DNA of 64,000 nt. Source: Epiperipatus broadwayi. Its lineage: Eukaryota > Onychophora > Udeonychophora > Euonychophora > Peripatidae. Both the position numbers and the translations under genes were made by a program. Positions 51,351 to 63,499 of the stretch are shown here, in pieces. The stretch lies in contig JAQFVV010006294.1 of assembly GCA_028023455.1 (NCBI GenBank), forward strand, positions 744,001 through 808,000. The letters run 5' to 3'. The notes beneath the pieces are model-generated. The model saw only the letters and a list, made by a program, of their open reading frames with translations, was not told the origin of the DNA and searched no databases. Every line of letters begins with the position of its first letter. The first letter of the stretch is position 1.

Positions 51351-51599
51351 GAAGCTTCATTTACAAAAGATCCCTGTGCCACAAATTTAGTTTGTCCTCG
51401 TGGTCATTATCCAGGATGAACATTGTAAGCAATGTTACCAGCATAGAAGAAAAGCATAATTGGAGATTGCCCTTAGCATGGAAAGGGAAAAGATACCAAA
51501 GGGCAAACTTAGAAAGAATAATAAATTAATATTTAATGTTGTTAGAGATAAAATGGTCAAAAATGACGCATTTTACTCTCAAAAGGAAGGGCGGTGTAA

Positions 51600-52894
51600 T
51601 GTACCTATATTGATATAGGCACATATAATTTTATCTAAAATTGTTATTAAAACAATCTTTCGTTAAAGAAAACATAAAATTAAATGTTGAAGAGTTTATT
51701 CGGTTTGTTTTCGAAAAAGATAAGAATTAAATAGTTTTTTAGTATTCGTAAAAATATAATTTAAAAAGTTAAAACACACAAATCTCTTTTCATTCAAGTT
51801 TAATTAAAGAAAAAATAATGTTAAAACTAATATATGACTGTATATATGTGCGATTGTCAACAATAGAATAAATGTTATTATAAAGTTAAAGAAGATTATT
51901 ATTAAAAAACACGGCAATGGTTATTAATTAAAATATAAAACAACATCTCTGCATGGCTATTACTAATTAAGCAATCTTCCAAAACACGTTTATCAAAGGA
52001 TTAATTGATAAGGAATTTGACAACATCTTTGCCGGAGATATCAGAAAGACAACAAGGTGCAGGTATAAATAGACTTTTTATCGGACAGTAATGCAGTTCC
52101 ACAAATTAATTGAGTTGAGACAATCAGTTCACAAAGTTATTGAGAGAGTGCAGTTTGGAAATTAATTGAGTCAGTTAAGAAACAAAATGCAGTGCTGAGA
52201 ATATTTTGGAACGCACGTTCACCTCCAGCCCAGATGTCCGAGAAAACAGCAGATCTGCCCGTGAAATAATGTCAGCTTGACATCTTAGAAAATCTCCATC
52301 AGTATCTATTTGTCTCCGATAGCAATAATCGTAAAAATCAGGAAACTCAGCAAGGAAACGTCCCAGCCGGCTGGTAAGCATTTATAATGGAAATATCCTC
52401 ACCGAAAGCAGCCTCCAAAGAACAAAATTCTATGTCAACATTCAAAATCCTAGGTAAAACATTTGCTTATTTTCGTTTATACTGTAATAGCCATTGCATT
52501 TCATTAATTCGTGCGAATCCTCCAAGACTCTAATTATATGAACTCGATATCATACATAAATGAACTATTGATATGTGTGTGATTAAATTTCAAATGCTAT
52601 GTGGTCCTTTATTATCATTATTGTGTGTGCATGAGTTAATATATGCGTGATCATTATATCAATATTTATTAGTTAAATTAGAGTATTCTGTTATTAAATC
52701 TATAGGAATATTTAAACTATTTAGAAATGTTAATTTAAAATATGCGTGTGTTTTATTAGAATTATAAAATGTTTAAATTTAGTAAATAAATGTTAGTTAA
52801 TAAACTATCTTTAAAATTAAACTTTATTTGTCGGTCAATTCTTTTTATCAATTCCCTTTTATCAAGTCTTTTAACCACTAATTAAGTATAATCT
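51600..52894 (+). repeat. Right (3') LTR, truncated
   Basis: Starts directly after the polypurine tract. It differs from the left LTR by about 20 substitutions and a few small indels, the largest a 12-base deletion in the ATCAATTCTTTT repeat. Identity stops at ATAATCTATT, where LINE sequence takes over. Confidence 0.85.
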
Positions 52895-53792
52895 ATTCAA
52901 CTGTAAATATTGTTTTTCTTAATAATTTTTGTCTCTCTAGTTTTACATTAACACGTAACTTACACCTTACTAATCGATGATCACTTCCTGTGTTAAATTT
53001 ATTAAGAACATTACAATCTTGAAATATGTATTTTCTGTTAGTCAAAATATAATCCAATTCTGCTGTACCTTCACTTGGATGCTTCCATGTCCATTTACTT
53101 TTAACATTTTTCTCAAAAAATGAATTCATAATATAAAGTTTTTCTTTTTCTGCAAACTCCACAGGTCAATGTCCTCTCTCATTTCTATTACCATAACCAA
53201 AATTACCTACAGCAATTTCATCTTTCATTTGTCTACCAATTCTAGCATTAAAGTCTCCCATAACAATTTTAAAATGTTGTTTACTCTGATCAAAAACTTT
53301 TTGTACATCCATATAAAAATCTTCTACTACTTCATCACTATGAGAACTTGTTGGGGCATAAACCTGAATTATCTGCATTTGGTATCTGCTATTAAGTTGT
53401 ATAACTAATCTTGCCACTCTGTCCGATACACCATCAATCTCCACAATATTGTTCTTCCACTTTTTATTTATAATGAATCCTACTCCACTTGTATTTCCAA
53501 TATGTGTGCCTTTATAATAGAGTATATGTCCACTTTTTAAATCAATTGTTTCTTCTCCTTTTCTTCTAACTTCACAAAGTCCAATAATGTCCCATTTAAT
53601 ATAAGACAGTTCTTCTAATTCTTGCAATCTTCCTTCACAAGTACCTAAATAAAAAGTCGTCATCAAATGGCAGCCTGGGTCCGCAGTCAGGGGATTCTTA
53701 GCACCCTCCGCCTTCGGCCACCAACCGCTGCCTTGGTTGGTGACTTTACAGCCTCCTGGGAATAAGGGCCATGCTTTATTTTTGTCTGTCAT
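52895..53792 (-). pseudogene. RTE LINE endonuclease domain (one stop, 3' missing)
   Basis: From the ATG at 53792 (MTDKNKAWPLFPGG) the apurinic-endonuclease-like fold follows: IGLCEVRR (catalytic Glu), GVGFIINKKW, QVYAPT, VMGDFNARIG (catalytic Asp/Asn), WTWKHPS, LDYIL and the final GSDHRLVRC with the catalytic Asp-His. Proteins of this kind are annotated 'craniofacial development protein 2-like'. One TGA near 53161 interrupts an otherwise continuous frame, probably from a CGA. Reverse transcriptase is absent. The frame runs to the junction at 52893 by chance read-through into the LTR. Confidence 0.85.
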
Positions 53793-54120
53793 AATTGTAT
53801 ATATGTATTGGAAAAATATTTATCATTTACACAAACATTCATTCTGCTTTATCAGGCACTGAGAAGAAAGACCATGGTGTTTTTTGATCTTGAACTCAGA
53901 GGTAAAAAGCCAATAAACTCACCACGCTGGCTAATGCGTGTTAGTGAGCAGCCCATCCATGTTCGTATACTATATGAATAATCACATAGTAATAACAGCT
54001 GCAACGACAAGAACATATGGAGTGGACATTAGGAATTTGCCCTGCTCGGTTCTTTTAAGGCCTCCAAGAGGAATCAAAGGATCTCCTTTCAGTTAATAGC
54101 AAACTCCTTTCTGCAGCCAC
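52895..54120 (-). mobile_element. RTE-type LINE, 5' fragment
   Basis: Minus strand: a GC-richer 5' leader (about 54120-53793), then the start of the protein with its endonuclease domain, ending abruptly at 52895 where the LTR element's right LTR begins. LINE copies usually lose their 5' end; this one keeps the 5' end and lacks everything after the endonuclease, so a deletion or rearrangement at the LTR junction is likely. Confidence 0.8.
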
Positions 54121-57100
54121 AAATATATATATATTTAATGTCTATCTCATTAATGATGAAGGTAGAATCATAATATAGGTGGGTTTTTTTTTTATTGTCT
54201 AAACATTAATGCTCAAGATTATGTTAAGATTACCCTCCACCTAAAATAACCATTTACTAATCAAAATAGGATGGTAATTGGATTGTTTAAAGGGCTGTCC
54301 ATCTAATAATTCTGAATTTCTCAGTTATGTGAAAAAAATTCTCAAATCTACATTCCAGCTTTGAATTCCAGAACATGTTAGGTTTATGCGCTAATTACTA
54401 AGATGTAGTTTTATGCATTTACACATATACAGAATTTGAAAAGACATATCTTTGTGTGTTTATTAAAAAGTAAGTTTTGGAATGCTTTGTGCTGTTTAGT
54501 TCAGTATTAGTACAATTCTAAAATTAAAAGGTCCTGAGAACATTACTTCTCAAGCAATTATTTCAATTTGTTTTTTTAAATATTTACAATGTATGTTCAA
54601 GTCATATATTTGAGCATAACTAACTAATGGATACCAGGCGTTGGTGCCAATCAAAACACCAGGCTACTTTCTAGATTTCACGTCTTGATGTTGCTTTTGA
54701 GAAAATGCTAAATTTTTTTATCCCTAGTGAAACTCCATAATATCAAAGGACAACTATTGCGATTCATTAAATATTTTGATTTGATTAATCAATTACATGT
54801 GAAATTACCAATGGTGTAAGAAATTCAGCAATTGTATCTGTGGAAAAAAAATATATTGGTCATCCTTGCATAATGGAAGTGTAACTAAACTCAATGTATT
54901 GAATTATATTTGAAGATTATCATAATTTATAACTGACTCAAACAATCATTTTCTTGATTTGGTGCAGAACTGGCCCAGAAAAAGTGAGACCTGGAGCAAT
55001 ATTTTTATGTGAGAAAAAGTGTTAGACAATGATATAAAAAAAAACTTAGATATTTTTTAAAACAATCTTATTTGCAGAAATATAAATTAAATCTAGAACG
55101 ATTCTCTCCGTTAAAAGTTTTATTTATTTTGGATGAGAATTCGCTAAAAAAAAAAAAAAAAGTTCAAGAAAATAAAATATAATTTATTAGATTATATGTA
55201 TTTTATTTTGTTTACTCAAATAAATTACTACTTGTAATGTATAAATAATTCTTTATAAATACGATTTTGTGCAATTTTATTGAATCAATATTTGAGAAAA
55301 TAAAATACATGTAGTGCAGTATATATATATTCTTAAATGTTTTATTATGAATCTGTTATTATTATCGTAATTTAATTTTTTTGCAAATTCTAATTCAATG
55401 GATAAAATTGCTAACAAAGAGACTTATTTTTGATCTGTGTGATTTCACATTAACATGGCCAGAATGTATATCCTGGAATATTTAAGTATACATGTTGCAC
55501 ATAGTTGAAAATATATGCCATTGGGCAATCACTACTTCTACAGTTGTTTACTTTGCACATGATAATCATTGTAGATCAAATTACAGAGTTTTGGTAAAAA
55601 AAAAAAAAAAAATGTTACATTTAGCAAGTGATAAAATATTTTATTTTTTGCAGAAAATGTAGATCTTATAAGCATGGCGTGGGATCTTGTGCGGTCGCAT
55701 CACCCCAATTTGTTGGATGGCAGATTATATTTATTCTAATGATTATTGTGCATCAGTAATATAGTCTTGCTCATTGTTAATGTATATCATTTTTAAAATT
55801 GTGTATCACCCTGAGGTAGATTCTTTATAATCATTAAGGCCATTTCCCCCAATGTCTCTGCTTAAATACTTTTTCTCTCATTTTCTTATCATCTTTTCTA
55901 AAACATTTTTCAAAATGATGCTTTTGATTAATGTAAGCATTTCATTTCTCTAATAATTTCCTCGCCTTTTTACTACTTTTTAGTTCCATTAAATATTTGT
56001 CTCCAAATGTAATTTCTATCTTCAAGATCTGTACTTTGTAGACAAGCAGCTAATGAGTTTGGATTTGACTATTTGAATGTCTAGTTTCTGATAGTACTGT
56101 ATGGAATAATCAAAAGCTGCAAAGAGGTAACTAATGTAGTTTGATTAGAATCAATAAAATTCATGATTTAGTATGGGACAGAATGATTATAAAATGACAG
56201 TAAAATAAAATTGAACTGGAAGATTTTATTTTAAATCAGAAAAAAACATTATATTTATTATTGACAACAAATAAAAAAATATGGCTTTCATTAACTGGAA
56301 AGATACTGCAAATGTCTTATGAATAAAAACTAATAAGAAATCTTGGGTTTGTCTTCATAAAAATACAAATATCATCACTGGGAGTGAAGATTGCATCATA
56401 TTACAATTATTTTGTATTTTTCATCAGTATAGTACTCATCTAATTAATCCAAATTGATTTGAGACTTCTATCTTATAATTAATTACATTTTATTTACCAA
56501 CCAATATTGGATTGGGAATCTGAACGAAAATTTCTAAACCGACTTATGACCTAAAGAAATTTCCAATGATTTATTCAACCAAACTAGACTGGCATAAATA
56601 GTCAGATGTACTAAGCATAAAGTCTTTTCATCTTGTGGACGACCAATTTCATTTTGTGGATACCCATTCAACATTACTATAAGAAAAATTTATATCACAA
56701 CAACTAAAAAGTGAAGAATAAATTGAGCTTTATAACCATTTTGTGTTAGAAATTTAATATCTTATTTGATGTCATCAAATGATAACTCTCAAATCTCACT
56801 ATATGGAAATGTTATTATTCATACAAATGCTTACAAAAAATTTTAATCATAAAAATTCTTTGTCTTGGATTTGATAATAGCATTAGTGAATATTATAGAC
56901 CATTCTTTAAGTGTCTGTGATTATATACAAAATAATTTCTATCATGATGAAACCATTTTTTTGTATTGTCTATCAGAATTGAAATAGTTATCTTTATTTG
57001 AATATTTGTGTTTATATTTAATGTAGAAAATTTTGTGTCGTATATTAACTAGAATGCTACATAAAGCTACAATAAATTCATTACTTTCTTGAATGAGATA

Positions 57101-57747
57101 TAAATACTGATAGATAGCCCTTTATTTACATAAATTATTTTTTTTTGGAATTTTTTGCTAAATTGAATTTTACAAATCCAATGTTTACTTCAAGATGTTT
57201 ATTTACTATTAGCCACAGTGCAGAATATGAAAAATATTTTTTAACAAATGAAAATATATGGAGAGATGTTCAAATAAGACACAAAAATAAGATTGTATTG
57301 ACTCAGACATTACATTATTCAAAATTTTTTGTACTTTATATATATATACTGGAATTCTATGTACGTTAGGATTTATATAAGAAGATTGATATTTTAAATC
57401 AGTAGTAATTAAATTTTGATAGAATACAGTTTTGAATGTATTAGACTGAATTTTAAAAATGAACAATTTTTATTATAAAAAATATTTTTATTATGAGTAA
57501 TGTTTATATTGTTTTTTACTTTCAGAAATTATTATATGTTAAACATGTTTTAAATTTTAAGTACAATAATTTTTTTTTTTTTTGGAAAAGTCCATAGTTC
57601 ATTATTATTGTAACATTATTTTAAGAAAAGTAATCATTTGAATAAGATCTTTTCATTCAAGCAGAGCTTAAAAAAGTTATATAATTTGGTATTTTCCCTT
57701 AATGGTGATTTCTTAAGGCTGCTTTTTGTGTTTTTCAGCAAAATATA
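54121..57747. other. Mostly gene-free stretch
   Basis: AT-rich DNA with poly-A tracts and (TA)n. The 54620-54690 segment has a short protein-like frame (NGYQALVPIKTPGYFLDF) without a known family. A candidate terminal exon at 55655-55738 is listed separately. The frames at 57145-57466 show no motif. Confidence 0.45.
55655..55738 (+). CDS. Candidate terminal coding exon, unknown gene
   Basis: A strong acceptor (TATTTTATTTTTTGCAG) is followed by a GC-richer stretch whose one open frame reads NVDLISMAWDLVRSHHPNLL then DGRLYLF and TAA. A second frame through the same bases is also open. It looks like the last exon of a host gene, but I found no other exons and do not recognise the sequence. Confidence 0.25.
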
Positions 57748-60246
57748 CACCTGGGTCTCTTTTTACACGGACTTATTTAACACGATTTTGAAGTTATGCG
57801 ATTAATGTTTCACCGGATGTCGACCTCCGAAAATGCGCTATTACTTTAAATAATAAATTTCGCACACTTACGTTATATTAAAAGTAATAGCACATTATTG
57901 GAATTCGACTTTCATCTTAGTAATTTCAATATTTTCAGTGCTTTATAATAGTAAGATTTTATGCAATAATGAAATTAAAATCATGATTTCCACATTTTTA
58001 TGTATACACACATTAAATTTTACAAGATTATAATGTAAATTTGTTCAAACATTGTGCGTGTTAATTTTGCATTTTAAATCACATTCTGTTTTTGCTTTTT
58101 AAAAAAGAACGTAATCAATTATTATTTTCTTATTAATGACACTAATCATTAACGTGCTCTTAAATTCCAATGAAAGCTAAATGGTTGTATGTCTGGATAT
58201 CGCGAGCTTCATAATGTAACAGACAGGGTTCGAATACAAGAGATAAGGCAATAGTGCTAATTGAGAGTGTTGATATAGAGCGATTATATGCGAAAAGATA
58301 TATATGTAAATAGTCATTCGAACCCTGTTACAAGGAGTGCGAAAGTTATGTGTGTATGCATATGTAAATATAGTTGTATGTGCGAGTGTACAATATGCGT
58401 ATGTATTAACGGTGATGGTTACAATCAATTATATATAGAGCTGTATAAATTGTAATTGATTATTCGTATATATTTTATCCGTTAAGTTTTTTTTTAAAGT
58501 TTTAATAATATTGTCGGTAACACGTGTTTTTCTTTTGTTAATTAATCTCTTGAACATATGAGGACAGAAATAGAAATGAATCAATTGCTGTAGGCAGTTT
58601 AGTCAATAACTGGCGTCGAGAAGTCTGAAAACTGGTCAAGTGGGTATTTTTGAAGAACAATGGAAGAACTGGTCAGTGGCGTACGGATACACAGAGAAAA
58701 TTTTACAAAGTTAAAAGTGAAAAACAAAAGAACTTTTTGTTGTGCTCGAAAGGAGAGATATAGATAGAGAAAAAAGGAGACGCGGCTTGAACCACAGATT
58801 GTGGATGTGTAATTTTTTTTTCTTAAGAAGTCATTAATATTTTCCCACCCAAAATGTCGGGGTAATTCTATAGTGCGAGTTTCGTTAATTGGCCCAGTGG
58901 ACACTTGTCGTGGAACTCACCTGAAGCGGACTTACGAACTGCGTTATTAAAATAAAGAAATTTTGTTTCATCAAGTGTAATGGTGACGAAAGATCTTTGA
59001 AAATTGGACCGTCATAAAGCGAGTGAATCACCTACTCCACCTCTGGGATAAGCTATTCGATATACCTTATTGGAACTGTTCGCCATCCGTTATATCTACC
59101 AGACCAGTATTCTTGGGGAGTTATAAATGCGGACTTGTCTTTGATCGCATGAACTAAGGTAAATTGACGTGGCACAAAAATATATGTTCAGTGAATGTGT
59201 CTTAATAAAGAAACTAGTGTTACCTCAATATTAATTACTATAATGGGTCTCTTTTAAAATTAAATAAAATAACATTAAATAAACAGCTCTGATGTATAAT
59301 TGCACTATTTTGATGCGTGTATGAATTATATATGTGTATATCAGAATAAATGGGCTGTGCGCTTGAATATTGATATATTTATATGCGTGTATAAATGGGA
59401 TTTATTGGTAATGGGTATAGCCGTAAATAGAATAGATTTTATGATAGGATCCGGGTTAGATTAATGGATTTATAACAAATAAACTATCGTACATAATAAT
59501 AGACATATAAGCCTTAGTTAGGTATTGTTTTAGCTTTGTTCTCTAGTTAGACTATCGTCCCCAAACCCTGAGATTGAGCTGGTTCGGTGCACTACCATAA
59601 ATAGATATACATACCAGAACCCTTATTTACGTTTTCGATGAGATAATTCTTATCCACGTGTAAGATTGGCGCGTGAGATGGAATCAAACCATGCTCACAA
59701 ATATCTTCATTCGAAGCTACGGGTTAAAGCCTACAATGGCGGTATTAAAAAATTTCAGTGATATTATAATAAACAATTAATAAAATCATCGCTCAAAGAT
59801 TAATTACGTTGTCACCAGAAAATCATTAACACACGAGAGTGAAGTTGGTACTAGTTGTATTTCCTCTTGAGAAGAATCTGATTTTTTTACCAGTTTGCAA
59901 ACGAACTTGTTTATCGATAATAATTAAAACGTGTATAAAAAAATGTAAATTACTGTACAGTAAATTATGCATAAAAATATATTATTTTGAATAAAATTAA
60001 TTATAGTTAAAAAAAGTTTGTCTTGTATCAATTTTTTTCAAATTTGAAATTTTTTATTAGTCATATTTTATTTCCTTATTTTTTTTTTTTTGCGCAAATT
60101 TTAAAGTAATTTTACGTTGGTGCTTTGCTTTTAAGCGAATTTTGAAAAATCACATTCCGCACCCCCCCCTTTTTTCAATGTAAGTTACATCTATTTTTGC
60201 GCGATTTCTGAGGAACCTATCTATCGCGTAAAACGAGACCCAGATG
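57748..60246. mobile_element. Non-autonomous TIR element, family C copy 2 with nested insertion
   Basis: Begins CACCTGGGTCTCTTTTTAC and ends AAACGAGACCCAGATG, with TA on both sides (57746-57747 and 60247-60248). The flanks of the element match copy 1 at 8626-9821 closely. The central part, about 58115-59770, is absent from copy 1 and is a later insertion. Confidence 0.75.
58115..59770. mobile_element. Nested insertion, LTR-derived candidate
   Basis: The insert contains TGTAACAG at 58215 and CTGTTACA ending at 58332, with GGTTCGAAT / ATTCGAACC forming a hairpin. AACTGGCGTCGAGAAG near 58606 looks like a primer-binding site placed after an LTR of about 390 bp. TTGGCGCGTGAG near 59666 is a second such site. 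No pol or gag motif was seen. Could equally be unrelated sequence brought in by an unrecognised element. Confidence 0.3.
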
Positions 60247-61019
60247 TACTTGCAATATTTGAATCTGAAAATTAGATTAAGCACGATTGTATTTTCGAGC
60301 ATATTGTTATACTAAATATTTGATGTTTATAGTAAATTATAGTATAGATATAAAAACAAAATTGTATTTCATTGTTTCTATGATATAGTAAACAATTATA
60401 TATATTTTTTTAGCATTTACAATATATATATAGTGTAATGGAAGAAGTATGTGTAATACTTTTTCTATCAAGGTTTATTGATATTTCAGTGTTTGTAGGT
60501 TTCTTATTTTCTGCTAATTTCAAGTGAGATTTGATATCTAGCATGTTCTCTATCAATTTTGATCATTGCAATTTTTACATAAACTTCATGATTATTATCA
60601 TTTTCTAGGTTTTTTCTCATTTCTCTATATTTTTCCTATCTTTCTTATTTGCCTAATATTTTTTTTCTTTGTTCATTTTCCTACTTCTCATTATCTTTTA
60701 TTTTTTTATTCCCTTTCTCTGTGATTTCAATTTTTTTCTTTTCTTTCTGCTCAGTATTTTCTACCTTCTTTTTATTTCTTTCATTTTATCTTGTTCTCTC
60801 CATTCAATCTAAGATTTTGGCATTGAAGGACCTTTCTTTTCAGACTATTTTTCACATCCTCTTAAATACTAACTAGAAGATTTAATTGGAAATTCAATTG
60901 CATACTATTTTAAGAATTATAAATTACTATAGAGCCAAAAGATAGTTGGGGATGGAGGAATTTTTGATTTGATTTTGAGAATGTTAACGCAAATGATTTA
61001 AATTTCAGTTAACTATTTT
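60247..61019. other. Gene-free, pyrimidine-rich stretch
   Basis: 60600-60880 is a long T/C-rich run; the open frame there (60649-60876) is low complexity (Phe/Leu/Ser) and not credible. No other feature. Confidence 0.5.
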
Positions 61020-61600
61020 TAGACATTTTGATTTTTTTTGTTCCTATCTATATTTCTACTCGTATCTATAAGTTGTGTGATTACAAATAAACCATCTCCT
61101 ATTTGCCTATCTGATATAAAATCTTGCATTTCTCTCACTATATTATTTTCTTCTATTTTCCACCCTTCCAGATACCATATATAAACTTACTCTTGTATTA
61201 TTCCAGCTATCTGGAAATTCTTCCGTGCCATCTTATTAAAACATAATTTAATTTTGCTCTATCTCAAATTCATTATCATCTCTGCTGCCCATATATTTAA
61301 ACTTCTTGCCTTTCCACTTTCTTCCCTGCCTCATTCAATTCATTTTCTGTAAAACTAATATTTCCATTACTATATGTTATGTTTATCACTGTCCATATCT
61401 AATATCTTTTCTATATCCATTATATACTTACTTTAGATTATCTCTAATTCTTCTCTAGACCTATATTCTTTTTCATCATTTAGTAATACTATTTCTCTCT
61501 ACCCTACATTCCTTCTTTAATATATTTCCAAAAAAATTTATTCCCATTTCTTCCACTTTTATTAATATTTTCCAATAATTTTCTATTTAATTTCATTCTC
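61020..61600 (-). pseudogene. LINE ORF2 reverse transcriptase, N-terminal part (decayed)
   Basis: Minus strand: LENINKSGRNGNKFFGNILK near 61570 (linker after the endonuclease), EEFPDSWNNTRVSL near 61220 (the 'iPxsWk...v' block), then EMQDFISDRQIGDGLFVITQ near 61120, the 'GFRkgRsTxdqlf' block. The catalytic YxDD block is not present; the match ends near 61020. Confidence 0.55.
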
Positions 61601-61849
61601 TCTCTATAATTATATTTTAGCCAACTTTTTTTAAAAATAATTTTCTCATTTAATATTACCTTCTTCACTTTTTGTTTTTAATAGCACATTTATGGTCTCT
61701 GCATACTTTTTTCCTCTCATTTACACTTTTACTAATTTTCACTTTGCTATTGCTTTTATTCTTCTGAATGTTCTCATCTAAAACCTTATTTGTCATCTTT
61801 TCTACTTCATCACATCAGTCATTGTATTCACACCTAACAAATGCTTCTA

Positions 61850-62540
61850 TGATTTCTTCTTTTATTTCATATTTTTCTAACTTATTCTTATCATTCACTC
61901 TCCATTCACATCTTTCATTATCCTTTCTACTTTATTTTCCATTACATTTTCTAACCATTTCTATTATAAAGAAATTATGATCACTGTTACATAATCTCTT
62001 CATTATCAAACACTTTAATTTTCCATACTTTATTCATTCCCCCTTTCTCTACTAATATGTAATCTATTATATGAAATATATTATTTCTGAACCATGTGTA
62101 TTGTCCCTCATAAATATTTGATAAATTTCCAATGCTCAAATTCACTGACAAAAATTCTTCAAAAGCTGTCCATTCTTGTTACCCACTTAATTTCTTCAAT
62201 ATACCCGTTCATATTCCCTATAACCATTATTTTTTTGAAATTGTATATCAACTAGGCATTATAGCTTGACTATCTCCAGTGGCTATATATACTATAACTA
62301 TGTACTGTTCTTGTCTTATCTCAAGCCACAAATGTTCTTGGCACTTAACAGTATTTAAATATTTTTTTGACGTAACTCCTATACCACCATCCCTTTTTTC
62401 TTTATATCCTGCCATACCAAGTTCTCCAATGTAGGTTCTTTTCTTAGATGTGTTTCCATTACTGTTAATACCTCGAGTTCATTTTAATTGCTTTGTTTAG
62501 TCTCCTACCACCATTCAAATATCCAATTTTAACAATGTCT
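61850..62540 (-). pseudogene. LINE ORF2 endonuclease domain (decayed)
   Basis: Minus strand, joined by eye across frames: IGYLNGGRRLNKAIK, LTVMETHLR (catalytic Glu, near 62450), GYKEKRDGGIGVTSKKYL, EHLWLEIRQEQYIVIVYI, then LSIGNLSNIYEGQYTWFRNN, DYILVEKG (near 62050) and SDHNFFIIEM (catalytic Asp-His, near 61970). These are the successive blocks of the apurinic-type endonuclease of CR1/L2-like LINEs. At least five frame breaks. Confidence 0.65.
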
Positions 62541-62689
62541 TCTTATTACCTCTTTATATTCTTTTGACTTTCTCTCTTATATTTACAAGTAACTTCCTTA
62601 CCATTCCCTCTCCACAGTTACTCTTTGTTTATTTTTACATACCATCCATTCTTCTTTTTGATAATACTGCAATTTAAAACCCTACCCTC

Positions 62690-63160
62690 CTTTATCCCAA
62701 ACTAATATTTTTTTATAAATCAAACCCCCTAATACTTCACTTCCTTGTTTTGCCAAATACAATCTATCTTTACTATAAAACTCTCTCTTACTAATAAAAA
62801 AGTTCCACTCATCCACAAACATAACATTATTTGTCTTGCATAATTTTTTCAATCTCATTTAAAGAACATGTCCTATCTAACATATAGCTATTGACGAATC
62901 TTGATAATAATCCAATTATTCCTCCTCTTCCTTTAATCTTACTCAAATTACTAATCAATTCTATGTAGTTATCCATTACTCTCTCCAATGGCTGACAAAT
63001 TATTTGTCCCTACCATAACAAACATCTCTACTCCCTTGTTTCTTTACCTTATCTGTAACATCCCTATCCTAACTCCAGGCAAACTTATTCTTACATACCC
63101 ATTTGTTTTCCCTTGCAATTACATTACATCCTCTAATTAGCGAGTCTCCTATCAATACTG
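62690..63160 (-). pseudogene. LINE ORF1 with SGNH/GDSL esterase domain (decayed)
   Basis: Reading several frames together on the minus strand gives ETVLIGDSLIRGCNVIAREN (GDS nucleophile block, near 63160-63105), VGTNNLSAIGE (the G-x-N block, near 63010), NVMFVDEWNFFISKREFYSK, and DRLYLAKQGSEVLGGLI (near 62780-62710). In active SGNH hydrolases the last block is D-x-x-H; here Tyr stands at the His position, so the copy is inactive as well as frameshifted. The N-terminal part of ORF1 probably continues beyond 63200 but cannot be followed. Confidence 0.6.
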
Positions 63161-63499
63161 TCTCATAGTTTATTTTATTTCATCCATGACATTCTCTTCC
63201 ACCTTCTAGGCTTCCTTATCTAATTCTTACTTCATTTCTAATGATTTTAATTTTGCTTCTACATCCTTTACCTCTCCCTCTATCTTACTTATTTTTTTCA
63301 CTACTTATGTCATCCATATGTAACTCCTCTAAAAACATACTCTATTCTATCTTTCTCAACTACATTTTCCTTCATTTCTCTTTAAACTATCTATACTTAG
63401 AAACCATTTTTTCATCTCTTTTATTACATTTACACATGATCACATAACCATACACCTGTTACATCCTTCCTAGTTTTATTTAAGCATTTTAAATGATAA

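Larger units (their letters stand above)
47480..52894 (+). mobile_element. Non-autonomous LTR retrotransposon with gag-like ORF only
   Basis: Left LTR 47480 to about 48870 and right LTR 51600-52894 start TGTACCTATATTGATATAGG and match with roughly 25 differences in 1.3 kb (about 2%, counted by eye). A primer-binding-site-like TGGCGCCCGTG lies near 48889 and a polypurine tract AAAAGGAAGGGCGG at 51580-51593. The 2.7-kb internal part has one gag-like frame and then AT-rich DNA. There is no protease, reverse transcriptase or integrase, so it must borrow them. The right LTR is cut short at 52894, where a LINE fragment begins, so no target duplication can be checked. Confidence 0.85.

Noticed and set aside
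51213-51529. Overlapping open frames on both strands
   Set aside because: They arise from the duplicated GC-rich unit and show no protein family features.
53169-53408. Plus-strand open frame
   Set aside because: Antisense to the RTE endonuclease, whose motifs are clear on the minus strand.
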